The notes below the pieces were generated by a model, which saw only the letters and a list, made by a program, of their open reading frames with translations, was not told where the DNA came from and did not search any database. 64,000 nucleotides of DNA, taken from positions 1-64,000 of the forward strand of contig JASDDH010000021.1 in assembly GCA_030407505.1 (NCBI GenBank), in the 5' to 3' direction. Positions 1-9,009 of this stretch are shown in pieces; the first letter of the stretch is position 1, and every line of letters starts with the position of its first letter. The DNA is from Planococcus sp. APC 4015 (GTDB lineage: Bacteria > Actinomycetota > Actinomycetes > Actinomycetales > Microbacteriaceae). The translations under genes and the position numbers were made by a program.

Positions 1-2
1 AC

Positions 3-1079
3 ACGACACTCACCGGGCTGGAACTGCGCCCCCTGGTGATCCCCCAGCGCATCGACGACGACGACGCCGCCGATTTCCTCGAGATGGTCGCCGTGCGCAA
101 CCGGATCTACGAAGAGATCTCGGGACACGCCGACGAGTCCATCACCGCGGCGGAGCTGCTGCCGCACTACTTCCCCGACCCGCACGAACGGCGGATCATG
201 TGGGTGATCGTGCTCGACGACGTGATCGTCGGCCGGGCGGGCCTCGACATCCCCCAGGAGGCCGGCTCGCGCATCGCCTTCTGGGAGGTCGAGATTCTGC
301 GCGACGTGTGGGGTCGCGGCATCGGGACCGCGGCGTACGAACTGGTCGAGCGCACCGCGCGGGAACACGGCCGCACGATCCTGCAGTCGTGGGCCTCGCA
401 CCCCGAATCCGACGGTGAGCACATCTCGCCGCCCACCGGATTCGGCTCGATCCCCGATGACCACGCTGCGCGGTTCTATCGGCGGCACGGCTATGCACTC
501 GAACAGGTCGAGCGCAACAGCGCCTTCGACCTCACGGGACCCTTCGACGAGGTGGAAAGACTGCTCGCAGACGCAACGACGGCCGCCGCCGGCTATCGGG
601 TCGTCCAGTGGTCCCCGCCGACACCGGCGGAGTTCGTCGACGGCTACGCGTGGATGAAGTCCCGCATGTCCACCGATGCGCCGTCCGCCGAGATGGAGTT
701 CGACGAGGAGGTCTGGGATGCCGGCCGGATCGCGATCCACGATTCGCGCTACACCGACACGGACCGCCTGCTGCTCGTGACGGCTGCACAGCACATCGAC
801 ACCGGCGAGCTGTGCGCGTTCAACGAGCTCGTCGTGGGCAAGGACCGTTCCGAGGCATCCCATCAGGAAGACACCCTCGTACTGAGGGAGCATCGCGGAC
901 ACAGGCTCGGCACGCTCGTGAAGTGCGCTGGACTCCTGTCCTGGCGCGACCTGGTGCCGTCGTCTCCGCGGGTGCTGACGTACAACGCCGAGGAGAACCG
1001 CCCCATGCTCGACATCAACGAGGCCATCGGCTTCGTGCCCATCGCATACGGCGGAGCATGGAAGAAGGTGCTCGACTGA
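3..1079 (+). CDS. GNAT family N-acetyltransferase, 5' end probably outside the window
   Basis: Acetyl-CoA-dependent acyltransferase with two GNAT-like halves. The first half (about residues 10-175 of the visible protein) carries a typical GNAT core with the acetyl-CoA loop at RDVWGRGIGTAAYE. The second half repeats the fold, with LREHRGHRLGTLVKCAGL as its own CoA loop. The frame is open to the window edge; codons before the GTG at 36 encode TLTGLELRPLV, a normal GNAT N terminus, so the true start is likely just upstream. The substrate is unknown. Double-GNAT proteins of this size include mycothiol synthase-like and Eis-like families, but nothing here fixes a substrate. It converges on mutM. 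Confidence 0.8.
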   Translation, partial: TTLTGLELRPLVIPQRIDDDDAADFLEMVAVRNRIYEEISGHADESITAAELLPHYFPDPHERRIMWVIVLDDVIVGRAGLDIPQEAGSRIAFWEVEILRDVWGRGIGTAAYELVERTAREHGRTILQSWASHPESDGEHISPPTGFGSIPDDHAARFYRRHGYALEQVERNSAFDLTGPFDEVERLLADATTAAAGYRVVQWSPPTPAEFVDGYAWMKSRMSTDAPSAEMEFDEEVWDAGRIAIHDSRYTDTDRLLLVTAAQHIDTGELCAFNELVVGKDRSEASHQEDTLVLREHRGHRLGTLVKCAGLLSWRDLVPSSPRVLTYNAEENRPMLDINEAIGFVPIAYGGAWKKVLD

Positions 1080-1080
1080 C

Positions 1081-1121
1081 GGATGCCGCGGTGCCGCGTC
1101 CTCAGGCCGGGCGCGGCATCC
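1081..1121. terminator. inverted repeat between convergent GNAT gene and mutM
   Basis: GGATGCCGCG (1081-1090) and its exact complement CGCGGCATCC (1112-1121) form a 10-bp stem with a 21-base loop. It starts one base after the GNAT stop and runs into the last codons of mutM. There is no T tract, so termination is inferred from position only. Confidence 0.45.
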
Positions 1122-2022
1122 GCTGGCAGTGCGGGCAGTAATGGCTCGATCGGTTCATGAACGACACCCGCACGATCGGACGGCCGCAGCGGTCGCACGG
1201 CTGCCCGGTGCGGCCGTAGGCGTGCAGCGAGTGGGCGAAGTAGCCGGCCTGCCCGTTGACGTTGACGTATTGGGCGTCGAAACTCGTACCACCCTCGGCG
1301 AGGGCCTTCTCGAGTACCGCGCGCACCTCGTGCAGCACCCGGTTCACCGTGCGCGTCGACAGCGACGACGCCGGGGTCTCGGGATGCAGACGCGCACCCC
1401 ACAGCGCCTCGTCGGCGTAGATGTTCCCGATGCCGCTGACGACGGTCTGGTCCAGCAGCACCCGCTTGATCGCCGAGACCTTGCGGGAGAGCGCGCTGCG
1501 GAAGACCGCGTCGTCGAAGGCCGGGTCGAGCGGATCGCGGGCAATGTGGGCGACCTGCGTCGGCACTGCGGCGTCGTCCGATCCGTAGCCGCCGGGCGCG
1601 GCATCCGGAGTCGGGATCAGTTCGTCCAGAGCCAGCGAACCGAACGTGCGCTGGTCGGCGAAGACGACCGCGAGCTCGCCGTGGACCGGGTGCGCGAGGT
1701 CTAACCGCACGCGTTCGTGACGTTCGGCGGGAGCGCCGGGTGGTCGCAGCAGCAGCTGCCCCGACATGCCGAGGTGCCCGACCACGGCCTCGGTCGCGGA
1801 CAGGGAGGCCCCCGCGGGCTCGAGCGGAAGCCAGAGGAACTTGCCCCGGCGCGCGGCCCCGCGGAACACGCGACCCGTGAGAGCGCCCTCGAAGTGAGTT
1901 CCATCGCCCGGATGCCGGGTGAGCGCCCGCTCGTCGAGCACCGTCACGGCGAGCACGGTCGCGCCGCTGACGGCCGGGGCCAGGCCCGCCCTGACGACTT
2001 CGACCTCGGGGAGCTCAGGCAC
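1102..2022 (-). CDS. mutM: formamidopyrimidine-DNA glycosylase
   Basis: Bifunctional glycosylase/AP lyase that removes 8-oxoguanine and formamidopyrimidines in base excision repair. The start is set by the family: the catalytic N-terminal proline must follow the initiator Met, and GTG at 2022 gives (M)PELPEVEVVRAGL. The helix-two-turn-helix region follows, and the C terminus has the zinc finger CDRCGRPI...HYCPHCQ. At 306 aa it is slightly longer than the usual 270-290. The frame is open far upstream inside rnc, but that part is shadow. It overlaps the end of rnc by 8 bp, so the two are probably translationally coupled. Confidence 0.95.
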   Translation of the reverse strand: MPELPEVEVVRAGLAPAVSGATVLAVTVLDERALTRHPGDGTHFEGALTGRVFRGAARRGKFLWLPLEPAGASLSATEAVVGHLGMSGQLLLRPPGAPAERHERVRLDLAHPVHGELAVVFADQRTFGSLALDELIPTPDAAPGGYGSDDAAVPTQVAHIARDPLDPAFDDAVFRSALSRKVSAIKRVLLDQTVVSGIGNIYADEALWGARLHPETPASSLSTRTVNRVLHEVRAVLEKALAEGGTSFDAQYVNVNGQAGYFAHSLHAYGRTGQPCDRCGRPIVRVSFMNRSSHYCPHCQRMPRPA

Positions 2023-2707
2023 GTGCGGTGATCTCGCGCCACGCGGTGAGCGCGGCGGCGACCTCGGCGTGCTTCTTGCTGGTTCCCGAGCCGTGCTGCA
2101 CCACGTCGCCGATGCGCACGGTGGCGGTGAAACGGCGGTCGTGGTCGGGCCCGGTCGAGGAGATCTCATAGACCGGCGGAGCGACGCCGGTGTGTGCGGC
2201 GAGCTCCTGGAGTGCGGTCTTCGGATCGGTCGCCGCGCCGTACCGATCGGGGTCGTCCAGCAGCGGGTCGATGAGCCGGAGCACGAGAGCGGTCGCGGCA
2301 TCTGGACCGCGGGAGAGGTACGTGGCCCCGATGATCGCCTCCGTCGTGTCGGCGAGGATCGAGTCCTTGTCGCGGCCGCCGGTGAGCTCTTCGCCACGGC
2401 CCAGCAGGATGTGCTCCCCCAGGCCGATGCCGCGCGCGACCTCGGCCAGCGCGACAGTCGACACGACGGCGGCTCGCCGCTTGGCGAGGGAGCCCTCGTC
2501 GAGATCGGGATGCCGCGTGAACAGGCGCACGGTCACGGCCTGGCCCAGCACGGAATCGCCGAGGAACTCGAGGCGCTCGTTGTGCGGGGATTGCGCGTGC
2601 TCGTACGCCCACGATCGGTGGGTCAGAGCCAGCGACAGAAGCTCGGGGTCGATGTCGACCCCGAGCTTGTCGGTGAGGCGCGAACGCCCCGGTGAAACGT
2701 CGGTCAC
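2015..2707 (-). CDS. rnc: ribonuclease III
   Basis: Double-strand-specific endoribonuclease for rRNA precursor and mRNA processing. The protein (230 aa) has the RNase III signature ERLEFLGDSVL near residue 45 with its metal-binding acidic residues, a second acidic site around DTTEAIIGATYL, and a C-terminal dsRNA-binding domain from about residue 155 (PKTALQELAAHTG to SGTSKKHAEVAAAL). GTG start at 2707. The order rpmF-rnc-mutM is common in actinobacteria and suggests one transcript reading from yceD to mutM. Confidence 0.96.
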   Translation of the reverse strand: MTDVSPGRSRLTDKLGVDIDPELLSLALTHRSWAYEHAQSPHNERLEFLGDSVLGQAVTVRLFTRHPDLDEGSLAKRRAAVVSTVALAEVARGIGLGEHILLGRGEELTGGRDKDSILADTTEAIIGATYLSRGPDAATALVLRLIDPLLDDPDRYGAATDPKTALQELAAHTGVAPPVYEISSTGPDHDRRFTATVRIGDVVQHGSGTSKKHAEVAAALTAWREITARA

Positions 2708-2723
2708 GGCGTCAGCCGCGATC

Positions 2724-2933
2724 TCAGACGTCGGCGACCTTGCGGCCCTTGTACTCGAGGAACAGCTCGGTGCCCTGCGAGTCGGTGACGACCTTCGCCT
2801 GGTGCGGGCGGCTGTAGACGACCTTGCCGTTCTCGATGGTCGAGGTCAGCGTGATGGGCGCCGCCTTCCACTGTGCGCGACGCGAACGGGTGTTGGAGCG
2901 GGAGACCTTCCGCTTCGGGGGGTTACCTGCCAT
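2724..2933 (-). CDS. rpmF: 50S ribosomal protein L32
   Basis: Large-subunit ribosomal protein of 69 aa starting MAGNPPKRKVSRSNTRSRR, the typical basic L32 N terminus. The ATG at 2933 is chosen because this motif is always N-terminal; the frame runs further upstream but without sense. The protein has no cysteine, so it is the zinc-free form of L32, whereas many bacteria carry a zinc-ribbon L32. It follows yceD by two bases, the classical yceD-rpmF pair. Confidence 0.96.
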   Translation of the reverse strand: MAGNPPKRKVSRSNTRSRRAQWKAAPITLTSTIENGKVVYSRPHQAKVVTDSQGTELFLEYKGRKVADV

Positions 2934-2935
2934 GG

Positions 2936-3502
2936 CTAGCTCTCTTCTGTGTTCTCGGCACCCACGCGCGGGGCATCGGTGTCGGGGTCTGTGGTGTAGT
3001 CCTGGAGCGCGGCCCATCGCGTATCGACGGGCTCGCGCTGCTCTGCGCCGGTGTTTTCGGTCATCCGCTCGCCCGTAGCCGGATCGAGGCCGGGGCAATC
3101 CGGCTGACACACCGGCTGAAACGGAAGCGACAGGACGATCGCATCCCTGACCAGAGTTTCAAGATCCACGTGATCGTCTTGAACCTCGAAGTCAGATGTT
3201 TCCTGTTCAGGATACGCGAAAAGCTCCTGAATCTCGACTTCGACGGGCGCGGCGATGTCGATGAGGCATCGACCGCACACTCCCGTGTACTCCGAGTCGA
3301 CGCTCGCCGACAAGAGGATCCCCTCGTGAACCGACTCGAGACGCGCGCGGATCGCGATCTGCTCGGCTTCGGCGACCGACACGAGGCCCTCGCCCCACTT
3401 CTCGGGGGCGGGCAGCTCGAGGTCGACGACGCGCATCTCGCCGGGGTGGCGGACGATGTCGCGGACGTTGATGGCGAAGGGTCCGGGGCGGTGCTTTCTC
3501 AC
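2936..3502 (-). CDS. YceD/DUF177 family protein
   Basis: Member of the DUF177 (YceD) family encoded next to rpmF and linked to 23S rRNA maturation or ribosome assembly in other bacteria; the biochemical role is not firm. The sequence shows the family's conserved cysteines as CGRCLIDI and CQPDCPG, likely a metal site, after an acidic middle part. I chose GTG at 3502 because a TAGGGT hexamer ends eight bases upstream. The possible TTG start at 3511 overlaps that hexamer. This gives 188 aa, or 191 aa with the TTG. Confidence 0.85.
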   Translation of the reverse strand: MRKHRPGPFAINVRDIVRHPGEMRVVDLELPAPEKWGEGLVSVAEAEQIAIRARLESVHEGILLSASVDSEYTGVCGRCLIDIAAPVEVEIQELFAYPEQETSDFEVQDDHVDLETLVRDAIVLSLPFQPVCQPDCPGLDPATGERMTENTGAEQREPVDTRWAALQDYTTDPDTDAPRVGAENTEES

Positions 3503-3510
3503 GGTTGACA

Positions 3511-3516
3511 ACCCTA
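3511..3516 (-). promoter_or_regulatory. -10 hexamer of yceD-rpmF-rnc-mutM
   Basis: TAGGGT on the minus strand, eight bases before the GTG at 3502. It matches the actinobacterial TANNNT consensus and would give a leaderless or nearly leaderless mRNA. No clear -35 is seen. Confidence 0.5.
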
Positions 3517-3541
3517 CCGTCGGGCACCTGTGCGCGGGCCG

Positions 3542-4039
3542 TCAGGCGTCGCGCGAGCCGGTGTCGAGGAACCGGGCGACCGCCGGGGGCACGAACGGCG
3601 ACACATCGCCGCCGAGCCCGGCGACCTGGCGCACGAGCGAGCTCGACACGAGGGCGTGCGACGGATCGGGCAGCAGGAAGACGGTCTCGACGTGGGCCAG
3701 ATGCCGGTTGACGATCGCCATCGGCGTCTCGTACGCGACGTCGACCTGCGAGCGGATGCCCTTGACCAGGACCCCCGCGTCGACATCGACCGCATAGTCC
3801 ACGAGCAGACCCATGCTCCAGGAGGCCACGATCACCTCGCCCTCGACCCCGAGTTCCTCGATCGACTGCTCGAGGAGCGAGAGACGCTGGGCGATCGGCA
3901 GCATCGCCTCTTTGCCGGGATTGTGCACCACCAGCACGTGGAGCTGGTCGTACAGGCCGGCCGCGCGGCGGATCACATCGAGGTGACCGAGCGTCGGCGG
4001 GTCGAACGAGCCGGGGACGACGGCGATCCGGGGATTCAC
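3542..4039 (-). CDS. coaD: pantetheine-phosphate adenylyltransferase
   Basis: Transfers AMP from ATP to 4'-phosphopantetheine to give dephospho-CoA, the fourth step of CoA synthesis. It is a nucleotidyltransferase of 165 aa, the usual size, with [14 protein letters not shown] carrying the TxGH motif at the N terminus and the C-terminal VSSSLVR motif of the ISSS type. The GTG at 4039 is chosen because [15 protein letters not shown] is the common N terminus and a TAGGGT hexamer lies seven bases upstream; GTG at 4048 would fall inside that hexamer. It is followed by yceD on the same strand. Confidence 0.95.
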   Translation of the reverse strand: MNPRIAVVPGSFDPPTLGHLDVIRRAAGLYDQLHVLVVHNPGKEAMLPIAQRLSLLEQSIEELGVEGEVIVASWSMGLLVDYAVDVDAGVLVKGIRSQVDVAYETPMAIVNRHLAHVETVFLLPDPSHALVSSSLVRQVAGLGGDVSPFVPPAVARFLDTGSRDA

Positions 4040-4046
4040 AACCCCC

Positions 4047-4052
4047 ACCCTA
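4047..4052 (-). promoter_or_regulatory. -10 hexamer of coaD
   Basis: TAGGGT on the minus strand seven bases before GTG 4039, consistent with a leaderless transcript and deciding the coaD start. Confidence 0.5.
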
Positions 4053-4059
4053 TCGACGC

Positions 4060-6216
4060 TCAGGTGCGCGCGAGGGCAGCGCGGTCTTCGGTCGACACGC
4101 GGCGCGCGATCGCCGCGTCGAGCCCCCGATGCCGCACCAGCGCGGGATCCTCGGCCAGCACGCGCTCGGCCGCGACCCGCGCCTCGGCGATCAGGTCGGC
4201 ATCCTTCACGACGCGCAGCAGTCTGAGCGACGAGCGGGCGCCCGACTGCGCGTCGCCGAGCACATCGCCCTCGCCGCGCAGCTCGAGGTCGACCTCGGCG
4301 AGCTCGAAGCCGTCGAGGGTCGCGGCGACCGCCTCCACGCGCTGACGAGCCGGCGACCCTGGCGGCGCCTCGGTCACGAGCAGGCAGAGCCCGGGCACTC
4401 CCCCGCGGCCGACGCGACCCCGCAGCTGATGCAGCTGCGAGACGCCGAACCGGTCGGCTTCGAGGATCGCCATGGTCGACGCGTTGGGCACATCGACACC
4501 GACCTCGACCACGGTCGTCGCGACGAGCACGTCGATGTCGCCGCGGGCGAACGCCTGCATCACGGCATCCTTCGCATCGGACGGCATCTTGCCGTGCAGG
4601 ATCTCGACGCGGATGTCGGCGAAGGCGGGATGCCGCGACAGCAGATCAGCGACCTGCACGACGCCCCACCGTGTCTTCTCCGCCTCGCCCTCGAGCTTCT
4701 CGGCCTCGGGCTTCTCGTCCTTCGCGAGGGCGTCGGAGTCGATCGCGGCGCACACGACGAACGCCTGGTGACCGTTGCCGACCTCTTCGGCGATGCGGTC
4801 CCACACGCGCGCGAACCAGCCGGGGCGCTCGGCGAGCGGCGCGACGAAGGTCTGGATGCCCGCGCGCCCCGCCGGCATCGTGCGGATCGTCGAGACGTCG
4901 AGGTCGCCGAAGACCGTCATGGCCACCGTGCGCGGAATGGGGGTGGCCGTCAGAACGAGCGCGTGCGGCGACGTGCCCTTGGCCCGCAGCGCCTCGCGCT
5001 GCTCGACGCCGAATCTGTGCTGCTCGTCGACGACGACGAGGCCGAGATCGGCGAACGTCGTGCTGTCGCTGAGCAGGGCGTGGGTGCCGACGACGATGCG
5101 CGCCTGACCGGATGCCGTGCGCAGAGCGGCCTTGCGGCGCTCGGCCGCGGGCATCTGGCCCGTGAGCAGTGTCGGCATCAGCTCGGGCGCGAGGCCCGGA
5201 CCCAGCATGCGGGCGATGGAGCGCAGGTGCTGACCCGCGAGCACCTCGGTCGGGGCGATGAGAGCCGACTGCCCCCCGCTCTGGGCCACCTGCAGCATCG
5301 CGCGGAGGGCCACGAGCGTCTTGCCCGAACCGACTTCGCCCTGCACGAGCCGATTCATCGGCCAGTCGCCGCGCAGATCGCGCTCGACCTGCGCTCCGAC
5401 CGAGATCTGGTCGGGGGTGAGATCGAACGGCAGCGCCGCGTCGAATCGGGCGAGCAGGTCGCCGGGCTCGCGCTTGGTGGCCGACAGCGCCCGGACGAAG
5501 TTGCGCTGCTGCAGCAGGGCCGCCTGCAGCACGAAGGCCTCGTGCATGCGCAGGGTCTGTCGCGCCAGCGCATACTGCTGCTCATCGTGCGGGCGGTGGA
5601 TCCACTCGATGGCCTCCCGGGCGGTGGCGAGCGCGTGCCGGATGCGCAGTTCGTCGGGCAGCGGATCGGCGACCTCGTCGAGACCGTCGAGCACGAGGTC
5701 GACGATCTTCGTGAACTGCCAGCTGGCCACCGTGCTGGTGGCCGGATAGATGGGGATGGGGACGGCGGCCTGCGCCTGCGCGGTCTGCCGGGCGGAGTCC
5801 TCGTCGTCGAACAGCTCGTAATCGGGGTGGGTCAGCTGTGTCGCGCCGCGGTACTCCCCCACTTTGCCTGCGAAGATCCCGCGGCGACCGGGCGCGAGGT
5901 CCTTCATGCGCCACGACTGGTTGAAGAACGTCAGCGACATGCTCCCCTCGCCGTCGCTGATGACGACTTCGAGCAGTGAGCCCTTGCGGTTCTGCATGCG
6001 GCGCTCGCTCGCGCGGACGACCTCGGCGACGATCGTGACGGGCTCGCCGAGGGGCAGAGACGAGATGGGCGTCAGCTCCCCCCGTCGCGCGTAGCGCCGC
6101 GGGTAGTGCGCGAGCAGGTCGCCGACCGTCCGCATCCCGAACGCCTTCTCGAGCGCCGATGCGGTCTTGCCCCCGACGGCGCCGTCGAGGCGCGATTCGA
6201 GCGTCAGACCGGGCAT
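4060..6216 (-). CDS. recG: ATP-dependent DNA helicase RecG
   Basis: Branch-migration helicase that remodels stalled replication forks and Holliday junctions. The protein is 718 aa. The N-terminal wedge/OB domain (about 50-150) is followed by an SF2 helicase core with Walker [12 protein letters not shown], the DExQ box [18 protein letters not shown], and motif [11 protein letters not shown] near the C-terminal end. This set is diagnostic for RecG. ATG 6216 lies six bases after a TAGACT hexamer, so the mRNA is probably leaderless. The next gene downstream, coaD, has its own promoter. Confidence 0.97.
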   Translation of the reverse strand: MPGLTLESRLDGAVGGKTASALEKAFGMRTVGDLLAHYPRRYARRGELTPISSLPLGEPVTIVAEVVRASERRMQNRKGSLLEVVISDGEGSMSLTFFNQSWRMKDLAPGRRGIFAGKVGEYRGATQLTHPDYELFDDEDSARQTAQAQAAVPIPIYPATSTVASWQFTKIVDLVLDGLDEVADPLPDELRIRHALATAREAIEWIHRPHDEQQYALARQTLRMHEAFVLQAALLQQRNFVRALSATKREPGDLLARFDAALPFDLTPDQISVGAQVERDLRGDWPMNRLVQGEVGSGKTLVALRAMLQVAQSGGQSALIAPTEVLAGQHLRSIARMLGPGLAPELMPTLLTGQMPAAERRKAALRTASGQARIVVGTHALLSDSTTFADLGLVVVDEQHRFGVEQREALRAKGTSPHALVLTATPIPRTVAMTVFGDLDVSTIRTMPAGRAGIQTFVAPLAERPGWFARVWDRIAEEVGNGHQAFVVCAAIDSDALAKDEKPEAEKLEGEAEKTRWGVVQVADLLSRHPAFADIRVEILHGKMPSDAKDAVMQAFARGDIDVLVATTVVEVGVDVPNASTMAILEADRFGVSQLHQLRGRVGRGGVPGLCLLVTEAPPGSPARQRVEAVAATLDGFELAEVDLELRGEGDVLGDAQSGARSSLRLLRVVKDADLIAEARVAAERVLAEDPALVRHRGLDAAIARRVSTEDRAALART

Positions 6217-6222
6217 GTGTCG

Positions 6223-6228
6223 AGTCTA
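6223..6228 (-). promoter_or_regulatory. -10 hexamer of recG
   Basis: TAGACT on the minus strand exactly six bases upstream of ATG 6216, a leaderless-type promoter. Confidence 0.55.
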
Positions 6229-6288
6229 GAGAGCAGGGCCGACGCCCTGCCTCCGCGCCGCGTGCCGCACGGGACATGCTCGATGCCG

Positions 6289-6294
6289 TAGCGT
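6289..6294 (+). promoter_or_regulatory. -10 hexamer of acyltransferase gene 6301
   Basis: TAGCGT exactly six bases before ATG 6301; divergent from the recG promoter some 60 bases away. Confidence 0.5.
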
Positions 6295-6300
6295 TGCCGG

Positions 6301-6891
6301 ATGCTCCGTCGCATCCTCGCCCGCATCTTCTGGGCGTGCAGCCGCTGGCGACTCGTCACCACCCCGGCGCCCTCGGTCCCCACCGTGCTGATCGGCGCAC
6401 CGCACACGTCGAACTGGGACTTCGTCTTCATGCTCGCCATCGCGTGGCGGCTGAGCATGAGATTCCGGTGGCTCGGCAAGGCGAGTCTGTTCCGCGGGTG
6501 GCGCGGCCCGATCATGCGGTGGCTCGGCGGCATCCCGGTGGATCGCGCGAACCCGGCGAACGTGGTCGACGACGTCGTGGCCCGCATCCGCGCCGGCGAG
6601 GTGTTCGGCCTGGTCGTCACGCCCGAGGGCACGCGCAGTTCGGGCACCTATTGGAAGTCCGGCTTCTATCGCATCGCCCGGGAGGCGGGCATGCCGCTCA
6701 CCCTCGGCTATGTCGACCGCACGACCATGACGACCGGCCTCGGCGTGACGATCGACCTCACGGGCGACGTCGCCGCCGACATGGACCGCATCCGCGCCTT
6801 CTACGCCGACAAGGCGGGTCACCGACCCGAGTTCCGCACGACACCTCGCCTGCGCGAAGAGGATCCGGAGCCGCTCACGCCGATATCGTGA
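6301..6891 (+). CDS. PlsC-like 1-acyl-glycerol-3-phosphate acyltransferase family protein
   Basis: Small (196 aa) glycerolipid acyltransferase. The catalytic H(X4)D motif is HTSNWD near residue 37. The second substrate-binding block VTPEGTRSSGTYWKSGF follows, after an Arg-containing VDRANP block. The N terminus is short and weakly hydrophobic, without the long membrane anchor of classical PlsC. This short subfamily often has no known substrate and may acylate something other than lysophosphatidate. It stands apart from the larger plsC at 11127. Confidence 0.85.
   Translation: MLRRILARIFWACSRWRLVTTPAPSVPTVLIGAPHTSNWDFVFMLAIAWRLSMRFRWLGKASLFRGWRGPIMRWLGGIPVDRANPANVVDDVVARIRAGEVFGLVVTPEGTRSSGTYWKSGFYRIAREAGMPLTLGYVDRTTMTTGLGVTIDLTGDVAADMDRIRAFYADKAGHRPEFRTTPRLREEDPEPLTPIS
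6884..6889 (+). promoter_or_regulatory. -10 hexamer of rsmD inside the preceding gene's end
   Basis: TATCGT lies in the last codons of the acyltransferase gene, exactly six bases before GTG 6896. It suggests rsmD can be transcribed on its own as leaderless mRNA. Confidence 0.45.
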
Positions 6892-6895
6892 GAGC

Positions 6896-7456
6896 GTGAC
6901 GAGGATCATCGCGGGGCGAGCCGGCTCGATCGTCATCGAGGTGCCGGATGCCGGAACCAGGCCGACGAGCGATCGCGTCCGCGAATCCCTGTTCGGCGCC
7001 CTCGAGTCCGCCGATGCCCTGCGCGGCGCCGCCGTGCTCGACCTGTATGCGGGGTCGGGCGCCCTCGGACTCGAAGCGGTCAGCCGCGGTGCGGCATCCG
7101 CGGATCTCGTCGAGAAGGCGCCGAAGGCAGCCGCAGTCGTGACGCGCAATGCGGCGAAGGTCGCCAGAGCCGTGAGCCGGGATGCTGCGATCCGCGTGCA
7201 CCGGGAATCGGTCGACTTCTTCCTGCGCGGCGCGTCGGGGCCGTTCGACCTCGTGTTCATCGACCCGCCCTACGACGTGTCGGAGGCCGAGCTCGCGACG
7301 ACCCTGGGCCTGCTGGTGCCGGCTCTCGATGAGGGCGCGACGATCGTGATCGAACGTGCGTCGCGGTCCCCCGAACCGGCGCTGCCGGACGGCCTGGCCC
7401 CGACGCGGTCGAAGAAGTACGGCGACACGACGCTGTGGTGGGCGACGACGGCGTGA
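6896..7456 (+). CDS. rsmD: 16S rRNA (guanine(966)-N(2))-methyltransferase RsmD
   Basis: SAM-dependent methyltransferase that makes m2G966 in 16S rRNA. The protein (186 aa) has the family N terminus RIIAGRAGS and TRPTSDRVRESLFGAL, the SAM-binding VLDLYAGSGALGLEAVSRGA, and the catalytic motif IV FIDPPY. GTG at 6896 follows a TATCGT hexamer by six bases. It ends one base before the convergent thiL stop. RsmD often neighbours coaD or recG in bacteria, which fits this region. Confidence 0.95.
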   Translation: MTRIIAGRAGSIVIEVPDAGTRPTSDRVRESLFGALESADALRGAAVLDLYAGSGALGLEAVSRGAASADLVEKAPKAAAVVTRNAAKVARAVSRDAAIRVHRESVDFFLRGASGPFDLVFIDPPYDVSEAELATTLGLLVPALDEGATIVIERASRSPEPALPDGLAPTRSKKYGDTTLWWATTA

Positions 7457-7457
7457 C

Positions 7458-8459
7458 TCAGCCGCGGGCCGCGTCCCAGTCGCGGTAGGGATCCCAGCCG
7501 CGTCGGCCCGCGTACGGGATGCCGTCGACCGTGATCGACACGTCGCCTCGTTCGTGAACGCTGCCGATCACTCGCCAGCCGTGCGGCGGCGGAGTTCCGC
7601 GGAAGGCGACGAGAAGCGAGTGGTCTTCGCCTCCCGAGAGCGCCCGCTCGGGTTCGGGGCCGAGCCATCGGCTCTCGATGTCGATCGTCACCCCGGAGGC
7701 GTCCGCCATGCGCGACGCATCGAGAGCTAGCCCGTCCGAGATGTCCATCATCGCGGTCGCACCGTCGATCGCCGCTACGGCGCCCATCGACACCGGAGGG
7801 CGCGGACGCAGCTGCATCATCACGGCCATGGCATGCGCGCCGGTCGGCAGCGACTGGAGGAATTCGCGCTCCATCAGGATCGGCACCCCCTCCGCGTCCG
7901 TGAGTCGTTCGAAGAGGATCTGCAGGCCCCGCGCCGCCTGACCCAGCTCCCCCGCCACCGCGACCACATCGCCTGGACGCGCGCCGGAGCGCAGCACGGG
8001 CTCACGGCCATCGAGCGAGCCGAGTGCGGTCACGGCGATCGTGAGGGTGTCCGAGACGGTGAGGTCGCCGCCTTCGACGGCGCAGCCGGGGGCGAGCTCG
8101 TCGCAGGCGGCGCGGAGGCCGTCGGCGAGGCCCTCGACCCACGACAGCCTCGTGTCATCGGGCATCGCGAGCGCGACGAGGAGAGCGGTCGGGCGTGCCC
8201 CCATCGCGGCGACGTCGGCGAGGTTGACCGCAGCGGACTTCCAGCCGAGGTCGAACGCGCTCGACCAGGCCAGCCGGAAGTCGGGGCCGTGCACGAGCGT
8301 GTCGGTCGTGGCGACGACCCGACCGTCAGGTGCCGAGAGGACCGCGGCGTCGTCGCCGGGCCCGACGAGCGCCTGCGACGGTCCGATGCGATCCAGGATG
8401 CGGCGCAGGATCGCGCCCTCGGAGAGCTCGCCCACGGTCGGGTCGTCTGAATCCGTCAC
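7458..8459 (-). CDS. thiL: thiamine-phosphate kinase
   Basis: ATP-dependent phosphorylation of thiamine monophosphate to thiamine diphosphate, the last step of coenzyme synthesis. The AIR synthase/PurM-like fold is seen in IGPSQALVGPGDDAAVL (nucleotide and metal binding), WKSAAVNLADVAAMGARP, VEGGDLTVSDT and MDISDGLALD near the C-terminal third. The GTG at 8459 gives 333 aa, the usual length; it sits six bases after TACCGT. Upstream in-frame codons reach 8567 but overlap the divergent lipoprotein gene and lack family similarity. Confidence 0.94.
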   Translation of the reverse strand: MTDSDDPTVGELSEGAILRRILDRIGPSQALVGPGDDAAVLSAPDGRVVATTDTLVHGPDFRLAWSSAFDLGWKSAAVNLADVAAMGARPTALLVALAMPDDTRLSWVEGLADGLRAACDELAPGCAVEGGDLTVSDTLTIAVTALGSLDGREPVLRSGARPGDVVAVAGELGQAARGLQILFERLTDAEGVPILMEREFLQSLPTGAHAMAVMMQLRPRPPVSMGAVAAIDGATAMMDISDGLALDASRMADASGVTIDIESRWLGPEPERALSGGEDHSLLVAFRGTPPPHGWRVIGSVHERGDVSITVDGIPYAGRRGWDPYRDWDAARG

Positions 8460-8465
8460 GCCTTC

Positions 8466-8471
8466 ACGGTA
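8466..8471 (-). promoter_or_regulatory. -10 hexamer of thiL
   Basis: TACCGT on the minus strand exactly six bases before GTG 8459. Confidence 0.5.
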
Positions 8472-8500
8472 TCCCGGCCGGATGGCGTCCGTGCGCGGGT

Positions 8501-8506
8501 TAGCCT
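8501..8506 (+). promoter_or_regulatory. -10 hexamer of DUF3515 lipoprotein gene
   Basis: TAGCCT exactly six bases before GTG 8513; divergent from the thiL promoter. Confidence 0.55.
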
Positions 8507-8512
8507 GGACCG

Positions 8513-8998
8513 GTGCGCGCTCCCCGGTTCCTCGTCCTGACTGCGGCGGCGCTGACGCTGGCGGCATCCCTCGCCGGCTGCTCGACGACCGTCGCGCTCC
8601 AGCCCGCCGAGGACGCGGACAACCCCACGTGCGCCGACATCATGGTCCGGCTCCCCGGGTCGATCGACGGCGAGGATCGCCGCTGGACCGACGCACAGGC
8701 GACCGGTGCGTGGGGCGACCCGACCGCGGTGATCCTAGCGTGCGGCGTGACTCCTCCCGGCCCCACCGAGGCGAGGTGCATCACGCTCGGCGGCGTCGAC
8801 TGGATCGTCGACGAGTCACGCTCCCCGCAGTATCTCGTCACGAGCTACGGACGCACGCCTGCGGTCGAGGTTCTCATCGACAACGAGGTCGTCTCGTCGA
8901 ACAACGTGCTCGAGAGCCTCGGTCCGCTCGTGGCCGGATGGACCACGGTCCAGAGCGCGTGCGTCGAGAGCGACACCGTGCTGCCCGACGCCGGCTGA
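8513..8998 (+). CDS. DUF3515 family lipoprotein
   Basis: Secreted, probably lipid-anchored protein of 161 aa. A signal peptide with the lipobox LAGC (cysteine near residue 24) starts it. The mature part has four further cysteines (PTCADI, LACGV, EARCIT, QSACVE) that could form two disulfides. It matches the actinobacterial DUF3515 family, which is regularly found beside ddl and thiL; no function is established. A link to envelope synthesis is inferred from the neighbours only. Confidence 0.85.
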   Translation: MRAPRFLVLTAAALTLAASLAGCSTTVALQPAEDADNPTCADIMVRLPGSIDGEDRRWTDAQATGAWGDPTAVILACGVTPPGPTEARCITLGGVDWIVDESRSPQYLVTSYGRTPAVEVLIDNEVVSSNNVLESLGPLVAGWTTVQSACVESDTVLPDAG

Positions 8999-9009
8999 CC
9001 TCCATCGCG

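Noticed and set aside
2023..2397. N-terminal extension of mutM into rnc
   Set aside because: MutM needs proline right after the initiator Met; the extension is Arg/Ser-rich shadow.
4129..5979. 616-codon open frame opposite recG
   Set aside because: Antisense shadow of recG with unnatural composition and no recognisable domain.
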